Under the pieces are notes generated by a model. The model had not been told where the DNA came from. It saw nothing but the letters and a program-made list of their open reading frames with translations, and searched no databases. From Candidatus Sabulitectum sp. (lineage in GTDB: Bacteria > Fermentibacterota > Fermentibacteria > Fermentibacterales > JCC-6), in contig JAOZLN010000147.1 of the NCBI GenBank assembly GCA_029934845.1, positions 1-6,562 of the forward strand: DNA of 6,562 nucleotides, given 5' to 3'. The translations under genes and the position numbers were made by a program. Shown in pieces: positions 1 through 6,167 of this stretch; position 1 is the stretch's first letter; the number at the start of each line of letters is the position of its first letter.

Positions 1-90
1 TTCAGCAGCCATAGAAGAGATCTGGGCAGTGATGATATGGTTCGTTTTCAGGAACATGTAGGTCTATGCCGTGAGATGATGGGGGATTGA
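1..90 (+). CDS. 3' end of an unrecognised protein (C-terminal 29 residues)
   Basis: An open frame enters from the left edge in frame 1 and ends at TGA 88-90. It encodes 29 residues ending in CREMMGD, with a charged middle (SHRRDLGSDD). No family can be assigned from so short a tail. Its position directly before a glycosyltransferase in the same orientation makes a glycan-cluster gene likely, but that is inference. Its stop codon lies within a few bases of the likely start of the next gene, which is typical of coupled genes. A run of five G at 81-85 sits just before the stop; losing one G would fuse this frame to the downstream glycosyltransferase. Confidence 0.6.
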   Translation, partial: FSSHRRDLGSDDMVRFQEHVGLCREMMGD

Positions 91-94
91 TCTG
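81..94 (+). promoter_or_regulatory. Probable ribosome binding site and non-ATG start region of the glycosyltransferase
   Basis: The G5 run at 81-85 can pair with anti-Shine-Dalgarno CCUCC if one G:U pair is allowed, and it lies 6 bases before CTG 92-94. ATT 86-88 is the only other possible start between the in-frame TGA at 77-79 and the conserved first beta strand. A start is needed here because the next ATG, at 149, falls after the conserved LTLNWNG motif. Both candidate codons are rare starts, so the exact initiation point is uncertain. Confidence 0.45.
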
Positions 95-1012
95 AAACAC
101 TTTGCTGTTCTTACACTGAACTGGAACGGCCTGGAGGTTCTTCCGGCCATGATTGAATCGCTGGCAGAGCCTGTGGAGAAGCTGCATGGAGAATTGATTG
201 TTTTTGACAACTGTTCCACGGATGATTCCGAGAAGGTTGCCTGGGATGCATGGGGGAATAAAAGCTGGTTCACTCTGATTAAATCTCCGCGGAACCTGGG
301 ATTTGCCGGAGGTGCCAATAAGGCCATAGAAGACATTGATGCCCGGATCATTGTTCTTGCAAATTCAGATACAGTTTTTCTTCCCGGTAGTCTTCAAACT
401 CTGCTTGAAGCAGTTGACCGGCATCCAGAAGCCGGTGTTGTCGGGCCAAAGCTTCTCTGGCCCGATGGAACGCTTCAGAGGTCTCTCAGGGACTTTCCAT
501 TCCCATGGAAGCTGATCAAAGAACACATTCCGCTGCTTGGCAGAAGATCCGCAGTAAATCAACCTCATGCGGTGGAACGGAAGGTAGACTGGCTTGTTGG
601 TGCTGTAATGGTTTTCCGAAAAGAACTTTTCACAGAGATCGGTGGCTTTGATGAAGATTTCTTTTTCTATCACGAGGAAACAGAGCTTCAGTACAGGCTT
701 TCTCTGAAAGGTTTCAATTCTCTTCTGGTTCCTTCTGCAGAAGTTATTCACATTGAGGGTGCTTCTGCCAGAAAGATGTTTGGTAGAGAAACATACCTGA
801 AGTATATTCAGGCAAAGCTGAAGTTTCTCCGGAAACACGGATATACAGGCTCCATTGTACTTTTCAGATTGTTCATGGGGCTGTTGCAGGGGTGCAGGCT
901 GATTGGTGGGTTTTTCTGTCCTGCTTTATCCCGAAGGGATATTCGATACACAGCGCCGTACTGCCGAAGAGCTTTTTATGAGCTTTTCCGGCGCAACAGA
1001 CGGGATTATTAA
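92..1012 (+). CDS. Family 2 glycosyltransferase, WbbL/rhamnosyltransferase-like
   Basis: This enzyme probably transfers a sugar from a nucleotide donor to a growing surface glycan at the cytoplasmic face of the membrane. Numbering from CTG 92 gives 306 residues. The GT-A core is clear: VLTLNWNG (about 6-13), FDNCSTDDS (38-46), NLGFAGGAN (about 68-76), a DXD-like ANSDT with Asp93, GPKLLWPDGTLQRS (about 118-131), and WLVGAVMVFR followed by GGFDEDFFFYHEETELQYR (about 184-202). The usual acidic ED-x-D motif reads EETE (195-198), a conservative variant. The tail after about 250 has a hydrophobic stretch and then many Arg residues, suggesting membrane contact. The start is a judgement: ATG 149 is the first canonical start but would delete the first strand, so CTG 92 (or ATT 86) is preferred. 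The stop TAA shares one base with the next gene's ATG. Family is secure; the rhamnosyl specificity is only a resemblance. Confidence 0.88.
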   Translation: MKHFAVLTLNWNGLEVLPAMIESLAEPVEKLHGELIVFDNCSTDDSEKVAWDAWGNKSWFTLIKSPRNLGFAGGANKAIEDIDARIIVLANSDTVFLPGSLQTLLEAVDRHPEAGVVGPKLLWPDGTLQRSLRDFPFPWKLIKEHIPLLGRRSAVNQPHAVERKVDWLVGAVMVFRKELFTEIGGFDEDFFFYHEETELQYRLSLKGFNSLLVPSAEVIHIEGASARKMFGRETYLKYIQAKLKFLRKHGYTGSIVLFRLFMGLLQGCRLIGGFFCPALSRRDIRYTAPYCRRAFYELFRRNRRDY

Positions 1013-2727
1013 TGACTGCTATTCTCGGTGTAAATTGTTTTAAACACGACGCGGCAGCAGCTCTTCTTATTGATGGCGTGCTTGTTGGAGCTTCTGAAGA
1101 AGAGAGATTCTCCAGGCTGAAGCATGACGCCGGTTATCCGGAGAAAGCCATAAACTACCTGCTTGCGCAGTCAGGTTTGAAACCGTCTGATATTGATCAT
1201 GTAGCTTACTACATGCAACCAGACAAAATACGCAAGGAGACTTTCAGGGCATTTCCCGGTTACATAAGCAGAAAAGGTTCGATCAAGTTTTTTCTGGGGC
1301 AGTTGAGCGGCTCCGTAAAGATGGCATCCATCCCCGGTCGTATGCGGGAACACCTTGGAGATTCTTTTGACCCTGAATTTCATTTCATTGATCATCACAG
1401 GGCTCATGCATGGTCTGCCTGGTTTGGCGCCGGTTGCAGAGATGCTGCGGTTCTTACCATGGATGGGGCAGGAGAAAGGCACTCAAGCCTTCTGGGGTCT
1501 ATTACCGGTGGAGTTTTAAAGGAGTACAGAAGAACACAGCTTCCTGTTTCTCCGGGTCTTTTTTATTCTGCGGTAACCAGATTCCTTGGTTTTACTCCCG
1601 ACAATGATGAATACAAGGTAATGGGTCTTTCCAGTTATGGGAAGCCGGTCTACCTTGATCTTTTCAGAAGAATAATCAGTGCGGAGGATGGTCGGTTCAA
1701 GGTGGATTCCAGCCTTATGGATGTTTCCATGGGAGTTCATCACGCAATATTCAGTTCAGAAGTTCTTTCCATACTGGGAGAACCCAGAGATCCCGGTAAG
1801 GGAGAGCCGGAAGAACGACATGAAAACATAGCTTGCAGTGCCCAGCGCGCAATGGAAGAGGCAGGGCTGGCTGTGGTAAAATATCTAAGAAAACAGTCAG
1901 AACACGATCTTCTTGTAATCGCAGGAGGCGTTGCTTTGAACTGTGTTATGAACGGCCTGTTTGAACGGGAAGGTGGCTTTAAGGAAATTTACCCTTTCCC
2001 TGCGCCTAACGATGCCGGTACTTCAATAGGGGCTGCAGTTGCGGTTCACAGAATAGTTGCACCAGAAACTCCCCTGCAGGAGTTACAAACAATGTACCTG
2101 GGCTCTGGATTCTCCACAGAAGAGATTCTCGACGATATTGAAATGGCGAAACTAAGCCCCACCCGGCCGGATGATCTGGCAGGTACAGTTGCTAAGATGA
2201 TCTCTCGTGGACTGGTTGTTGCGGTTTATCAGGGAAGAACGGAATTCGGTCCTCGCGCTCTGGGAAATCGGTCTATTCTTGCAGATCCGAGAAGAGCAGA
2301 GATGAAAGATATCGTTAACGGTGTGGTGAAGCATCGCGAGGGGTTCAGACCCTTTGCTCCTGCTTGCATTCAGGAGGAAGCTGGGAAGTATTTCCATGGT
2401 TGCGTGAGATCTTCCCACATGATAAAGACCTATCCTGTTGTTGAAGGTATGGGCGGTGTAATTCCTGCCGTAACACATGTAGACAACACAGCTCGTGTTC
2501 AGACTGTGACAAAAGAAGAAAATGCTTTCTATTATGAAGTCATTAAAGAGTTTGGAAAGATCACAGGTGTATCTGTTGTTTTGAACACATCTTTTAACAT
2601 CAGAGGTGAACCCATCGTTAATACACCAGTTGATGCCGTGCGCTGTTACTATGGAACCGGCATTGATGCCCTGGCCATGCCCCCATTCCTTTTTGTAAAA
2701 AAATCGGTGAACAGGAAAGAAGGCTGA
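1012..2727 (+). CDS. NodU/CmcH-family O-carbamoyltransferase
   Basis: The family moves a carbamoyl group from carbamoyl phosphate, through carbamoyl-adenylate, to a hydroxyl on a sugar or antibiotic; here the acceptor is probably a glycan residue or its precursor. The 571 residues match the usual family length. The N-terminal Kae1-like domain opens with ILGVNCFKHDAAAALL (4-19) and SEEERFSRLKHDAGYPE (28-44). It carries the metal-site motif DHHRAH (His128 and His132), MDGAGE (150-155), AGGVALN (304-310) and PNDAG (Asp334). The C-terminal YrdC-like half holds GRTEFGPRALGNRSILADPR (408-427), FRPFAP (445-450), DNTARVQTV (491-499) and LNTSFNIRGEPIVNTP (524-539). All signature motifs are intact, so it should be active. 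ATG 1012 overlaps the glycosyltransferase stop by one base with only a weak upstream ribosome site, implying translational coupling. The acceptor cannot be read from sequence. Confidence 0.95.
   Translation: MTAILGVNCFKHDAAAALLIDGVLVGASEEERFSRLKHDAGYPEKAINYLLAQSGLKPSDIDHVAYYMQPDKIRKETFRAFPGYISRKGSIKFFLGQLSGSVKMASIPGRMREHLGDSFDPEFHFIDHHRAHAWSAWFGAGCRDAAVLTMDGAGERHSSLLGSITGGVLKEYRRTQLPVSPGLFYSAVTRFLGFTPDNDEYKVMGLSSYGKPVYLDLFRRIISAEDGRFKVDSSLMDVSMGVHHAIFSSEVLSILGEPRDPGKGEPEERHENIACSAQRAMEEAGLAVVKYLRKQSEHDLLVIAGGVALNCVMNGLFEREGGFKEIYPFPAPNDAGTSIGAAVAVHRIVAPETPLQELQTMYLGSGFSTEEILDDIEMAKLSPTRPDDLAGTVAKMISRGLVVAVYQGRTEFGPRALGNRSILADPRRAEMKDIVNGVVKHREGFRPFAPACIQEEAGKYFHGCVRSSHMIKTYPVVEGMGGVIPAVTHVDNTARVQTVTKEENAFYYEVIKEFGKITGVSVVLNTSFNIRGEPIVNTPVDAVRCYYGTGIDALAMPPFLFVKKSVNRKEG
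2697..2703 (+). other. A7 slippery heptamer at the end of the carbamoyltransferase gene
   Basis: Seven A bases are read in frame as gtA AAA AAA (Val-Lys-Lys), the X XXY YYZ arrangement that permits -1 slippage. After a -1 shift, the frame runs without a stop from 2703 through the TTG start at 2730 into the regulator, giving a carbamoyltransferase-regulator fusion. The purine-rich ribosome site for the regulator lies about 10-20 bases downstream. Whether slippage occurs is unknown; the run may simply be a Lys-Lys pair. Confidence 0.35.
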
Positions 2728-2732
2728 ATTTG
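2713..2732 (+). promoter_or_regulatory. Ribosome binding site supporting the TTG start of the sigma-54 regulator
   Basis: AGGAAAGAAGG at 2713-2723 is a good Shine-Dalgarno sequence. GAAGG (2719-2723) stands 6 bases before TTG 2730-2732. No ATG or GTG occurs in this frame before the receiver-like domain, and the first in-frame ATG (residue 66) would remove half of that domain, so TTG is the chosen start. Confidence 0.75.
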
Positions 2733-4103
2733 GCCACAATTCTTGGTAGGGGAACAGTTTTATTTGTAGATGAAAACAATTCCAGGGCTTCCACTCTGCG
2801 TGCTGCAGTTTCTTCTGCAGGTTATAACTGCACAATTGAGAACTCTGCCCGTTCTGCGCTGAGAAGGGTAAAGACCCGGTCTGTTAACGTCATTGTTGCA
2901 AGCTCTGAGCTAACCGATCTGCATATGGATACCTTTCTTGAATCACTTTCAAGGGCAAATGTAAACTCAAGTGTTGTTATCTATGGAAAGAACATATCTG
3001 CCGGTGAGGCAATTTCCTGGATGAGATCCGGAGTTGTTGATGTTCTGCTGGATCCTTCAGATACAGAGTCGCTTCGAGGGGCCTTGCAGAGTGCCTTTTC
3101 CAGGTCTTCGTCCAAGCGAGAGAAGAAGACACTTAATAAAAAGAACGGGTTGGATGCTGATGTGTCCGGTACTGTTATGCTTTATCGCAGCAGAGTCATG
3201 TCTGACCTGATGAAGAAAGCCTCCAGAGTTGCGCCGATAAAGGTTACAGTTCTTCTATCCGGCGAAAGTGGTACAGGGAAAGATGTACTTGCCAGAGAGA
3301 TCCACTCATTAAGTCGAAGAAGAGGCAATTACATAGCCATCAATTGTGCTGCTATTCCAGAGTCTCTTCTTGAAAGTGAATTGTTTGGTTATGAGCGGGG
3401 GGCTTTCACCGGCGCCGATGCAAGAAGGGCGGGAAAGTTTGAGGCTGCCAGCGGTGGAACGCTTCTACTGGACGAGATCGGTGATATGCCGCTTTCAATT
3501 CAGGCAAAACTTCTTAGAGTTCTAGAGGAAGAAAAGATTACGCGCCTTGGAGGGAATGCTACTGTTCCTGTTGATGTCAGACTGATCACAGCTACGAATC
3601 GCGATCTTGCAGGAATGGTGCAGAACGGAACTTTCAGGAAAGATCTCTATTACCGGATCAAGGTGATCGAGCTGGACATTCCGCCTCTGCGGGCAAGAAA
3701 AAGCGACATACCCCTTCTGATAATGTCACTGCTTCAACAGGCAGCAGAAAAATTCGGGTTGTCCATGCCTGAAGTTGATCCGGAAGTTATTGAAAGGCTT
3801 AAATCTTATGGCTGGCCAGGCAATGTACGACAATTAAAGAACATGATGGAGAGCCTGCTGGTCACAGCTCAGGGCAAAATTTCGGTGGAAGATCTTCCTG
3901 ATGAATTTGAAAGGGTCAGGGAGGAAACCTGCAGCACACTGGAACTGTGTCTTCCACTTACCCTTGCAGTAGTTGAAGAGCAAGTCATAAAGAAGACACT
4001 GGATCTAAACGGTGGTAACAGAACGAAAACCGCTTCTCTTCTTGGTATAGGCAGAAGAACACTTCAGAGAAAACTGGAATTATTAAATAACGAGGGGAGA
4101 TGA
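2730..4103 (+). CDS. Sigma-54 enhancer-binding regulator with a degenerate receiver domain
   Basis: This is an NtrC-type activator: a AAA+ ATPase that remodels sigma-54 RNA polymerase at -24/-12 promoters. Of 457 residues, about 8-125 form a receiver-like domain, 126-145 a charged linker, 148-385 the AAA+ domain and 405-452 a Fis-type helix-turn-helix. Visible motifs are Walker A GESGTGKD (178-185), ELFGYERGAFTGA (217-229) with the sigma-54 contact loop intact, Walker B GGTLLLDEIGDM (242-253), RKDLYYRI (303-310) with arginine-finger residues, sensor II GWPGNVRQLKN (361-371), and NRTKTASLLGIGRRTLQRKL (430-449). The receiver looks non-phosphorylatable: the acidic pair is Asp14-Glu15, but Ser58 stands where the acceptor Asp should be and Asp108 where the conserved Lys should be. 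Control by a ligand, partner protein or expression level is therefore more likely than by a kinase. It lies 2 bases after the carbamoyltransferase and 4 before hflK. Its targets are unknown; I found no convincing -24/-12 promoter in the window. Confidence 0.95.
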   Translation: MATILGRGTVLFVDENNSRASTLRAAVSSAGYNCTIENSARSALRRVKTRSVNVIVASSELTDLHMDTFLESLSRANVNSSVVIYGKNISAGEAISWMRSGVVDVLLDPSDTESLRGALQSAFSRSSSKREKKTLNKKNGLDADVSGTVMLYRSRVMSDLMKKASRVAPIKVTVLLSGESGTGKDVLAREIHSLSRRRGNYIAINCAAIPESLLESELFGYERGAFTGADARRAGKFEAASGGTLLLDEIGDMPLSIQAKLLRVLEEEKITRLGGNATVPVDVRLITATNRDLAGMVQNGTFRKDLYYRIKVIELDIPPLRARKSDIPLLIMSLLQQAAEKFGLSMPEVDPEVIERLKSYGWPGNVRQLKNMMESLLVTAQGKISVEDLPDEFERVREETCSTLELCLPLTLAVVEEQVIKKTLDLNGGNRTKTASLLGIGRRTLQRKLELLNNEGR

Positions 4104-4110
4104 TGATATG
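4093..4110 (+). promoter_or_regulatory. Ribosome binding site and start choice for hflK
   Basis: AGGGGAG at 4093-4099 is a strong Shine-Dalgarno sequence 8 bases before ATG 4108. Two nearby ATGs, at 4100 and 4103, overlap the regulator's stop but are out of frame with hflK, so 4108 is the start. Confidence 0.8.
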
Positions 4111-5067
4111 AAAGTTGTGGATGTTCAGTCATTCGGGCCCAAACAGATTTTTCTGGCAGTACTTGCCGTTGCTGTTCTGGTCTGGCTGATAAAAGGCGGC
4201 CCATTCTATGTCGTTGGTCCGGAGGAGCAGGGAGTAATCCTTACTTTCGGCAGGCAGACTTCCGTTACCGAACCGGGGTTTCATTTGAAAGTCCCATGGC
4301 CGGTGCAGACGGTGCTGAAAGCACCTGTTAATGTGGTTCAGAGAATCGAAATTGGATTTCGTTCCTATGGTTCAGGCAGAACCACAGAGTATGTTGGCTT
4401 CAACGACCCTGATATGCTTCGTGAAGCCCAGATGATGACAGGTGACGAGAACATCATTAACTGCTCGGTTATTGTGCAGTACAGAATCAGCGATGTGGGA
4501 GCATATCTGTTTAATGTAAGAGAACCGGAAGGTACACTTGTGGACATTTCAGAAGCTTGCATCAGGCAGGTCATAGGAGACAATGCAATTGATGCTGTGC
4601 TTACCACAGGCAAACTTGATATACAGAACCGCATAATGGACCAGGTACAGGAAATGTCTGACAACTACACAATGGGTATCAACATTGTTGCAGTTCAGTT
4701 GAAAGATGTTCAGCCCCCGGCACAGGTTTCCGATGCCTTCAAAGATGTTGCCACAGCCAGGGAAGACATGCAGTCATACATCAATGAAGCAGAGGGTTAT
4801 AGAAACCAGGTTATTCCTGAGGCCAGAGCCGATTCCGTTACCATTGTTAATGAGGCAATGGGTTATGCAACGGTAAGAATAAACAGAGCTACCGGAGCTG
4901 CTGAAAGGTTCACCATGGTTGCAGCCGAATATGCCAAAAGCCCCCGGGTGACTTCCGCAAGACTTCATCTGGAGATGCTTGAGAGTGTTCTCAGCGATAT
5001 CCAGATCACCATTGTGGATTCACGCGCAGGTGCGTTGACCCACTACAACCTGGATGGAGGCATGTAA
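4108..5067 (+). CDS. hflK: HflK-like SPFH membrane protein
   Basis: HflK pairs with HflC in an inner-membrane SPFH/prohibitin-type complex that, in E. coli, cages and modulates the FtsH protease. The protein has 319 residues: one membrane segment at about 13-29, then GPEEQGVILTFGR (37-49), EPGFHLKVPWP (55-65), the SPFH core with TGDENIINCSVIVQYRISD (111-129), YLFNVREPEGTL (133-144), VIGDNAIDAVLTTGK (155-169), and a long helical region with ATAREDMQSYINEAEGYRNQ (215-234). The C-terminal LHLEMLESVL (286-295) also fits HflK. It is shorter than E. coli HflK (about 419) mainly because the cytoplasmic segment before the membrane helix is only about 12 residues. The stop TAA shares one base with the hflC ATG, as expected for subunits made together. 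No hflX or ftsH is visible; the context is a glycan cluster instead. Confidence 0.93.
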   Translation: MKVVDVQSFGPKQIFLAVLAVAVLVWLIKGGPFYVVGPEEQGVILTFGRQTSVTEPGFHLKVPWPVQTVLKAPVNVVQRIEIGFRSYGSGRTTEYVGFNDPDMLREAQMMTGDENIINCSVIVQYRISDVGAYLFNVREPEGTLVDISEACIRQVIGDNAIDAVLTTGKLDIQNRIMDQVQEMSDNYTMGINIVAVQLKDVQPPAQVSDAFKDVATAREDMQSYINEAEGYRNQVIPEARADSVTIVNEAMGYATVRINRATGAAERFTMVAAEYAKSPRVTSARLHLEMLESVLSDIQITIVDSRAGALTHYNLDGGM

Positions 5068-6167
5068 TGAGAATTCCTCCAAAATTCAAGGGCTGCCTTG
5101 TCGGTGTGGTTGCATTAGTGGCATTAATGCTTGTTTTTGGTGCCTTTTTTGTCATAAGTGAAACAGAGCAGGCTGTTGTTCTGCAACTGGGTAAACCTGT
5201 TCGAGTAATTGTTGGGAACAGAACTCCGGAGGAAATGGCGGAAATGGAACTCTGGATGGCAGAGAATGCCCCTGGTGTGGCATTGAGTACCGGTGCAGGA
5301 CTCTATTTCAAGATTCCATTTCTTCAGCAGGTTAGTGTTTTTGATGACCGTATTCTTGAGTACGATGACGATCCCTCTGATGTTGTTACCCGGGACAAAA
5401 AGCATCTTCAGGTTGATTGTTATGCAAGATGGCGCATTCAGAACCCGCTTCTGTTCCTTCAGAGCGTTCAGTCTGTTTATGCGGCCAGTTCAAGACTTGA
5501 TGATGTGATCTACTCTGTTCTTCGGCAGGAGATAGGACGAAGTGATCTTATTCATATTGTGCGTAACACCAATGACCCTGTTGGTATCGGTGAATATGTC
5601 CAACTTGTGAACAATGTTACCTATTCGGATACAACTGATGGAAACATCGCCATGACTGAAAGTGGAGAGGTTATAGAAACCATCCGAATGATAAGGATCC
5701 CATCGGGCCAGGGCCGCGAAGTAATTCTTGCCAGAGTTACTGAAGCAACAAGACTTATGACTGCCCAGTATGGTATTTATGTGGTCGATGTAAGAATCAA
5801 GCGCGCTGATCTGCCAGCTGCCAACCAGCAGGCAGTGTTTACCAGAATGCAGGCGGAAAGAAACAGAATATCGACCAGGTACCGTGCAGAGGGGCACCGG
5901 ATGGCTCAGACTATTCTTGCTGAGACAAATCTCAGGGTGGACAGCATAAGTTCACTTGCCGATCGAAGTGCCCTTCGTATTCAGGGTACGGCAGACAGTA
6001 CTGCTGCGGTGATCTATGCAGATGCCTATGAATCATATCCCGATTTTTACACGTTCATGCAGTCACTTGAAGCATTGGACAACATCATGGATGCCAATGA
6101 TGAAATGGTATTGAGTACAACAGGAATATTCCAGTACTTTGCCACTCCTCCCGGTTCCATGAGGTGA
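5067..6167 (+). CDS. hflC: HflC-like SPFH membrane protein
   Basis: This is the partner of HflK in the FtsH-modulating membrane complex. The 366 residues begin with a membrane anchor at about 9-30, followed by SETEQAVVLQLGKPV (31-45), GLYFKIPFLQQVSVFDDRIL (78-97), TRDKKHLQVDCYARWRIQNP (108-127), VLRQEIGRSDLIHIV (151-165), GIYVVDVRIKRADLP (236-250) and MQAERNRISTRYRAEGHRMA (261-280). The C terminus, YPDFYTFMQSLEAL (324-337) and LSTTGIFQYFATPP (349-362), closely follows HflC. It is somewhat longer than the E. coli protein (about 334) owing to extra sequence at about 50-76 and 168-218, in loops where the family varies. GGAGG at 5056-5060 sits 6 bases before ATG 5067. The stop TGA overlaps the GTG of the next gene by four bases. 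Confidence 0.94.
   Translation: MRIPPKFKGCLVGVVALVALMLVFGAFFVISETEQAVVLQLGKPVRVIVGNRTPEEMAEMELWMAENAPGVALSTGAGLYFKIPFLQQVSVFDDRILEYDDDPSDVVTRDKKHLQVDCYARWRIQNPLLFLQSVQSVYAASSRLDDVIYSVLRQEIGRSDLIHIVRNTNDPVGIGEYVQLVNNVTYSDTTDGNIAMTESGEVIETIRMIRIPSGQGREVILARVTEATRLMTAQYGIYVVDVRIKRADLPAANQQAVFTRMQAERNRISTRYRAEGHRMAQTILAETNLRVDSISSLADRSALRIQGTADSTAAVIYADAYESYPDFYTFMQSLEALDNIMDANDEMVLSTTGIFQYFATPPGSMR

Noticed and set aside
539..554. A GG-N10-GC pattern resembling a sigma-54 promoter (TGGCAG with CCGC)
   Set aside because: It lies in the middle of the glycosyltransferase gene with a poor -12 element and no gene start downstream; such matches are expected by chance.
365..838. A 157-codon open frame on the minus strand
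   Set aside because: It lies entirely antisense to the conserved glycosyltransferase core and shows no motif.
2690..2701. T5-GT-A5 palindrome resembling a terminator fragment
   Set aside because: The stem is short and made only of A:T pairs, there is no GC-rich stem before the T run, and the next gene follows closely with a good ribosome site.
2808..2820. Two CTGCAG sites close together
   Set aside because: Each is a self-complementary hexamer and the pair arises from ordinary Ala/Ser codons; there is no wider repeat.
2152..2835. A 227-codon open frame on the minus strand
   Set aside because: It lies opposite the carbamoyltransferase and the regulator start, has no recognisable domain, and its composition is that of an antisense shadow of strongly supported genes.
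5490..5897. A 135-codon open frame on the minus strand
   Set aside because: It is antisense to well-conserved hflC sequence and has no domain or supporting ribosome site.
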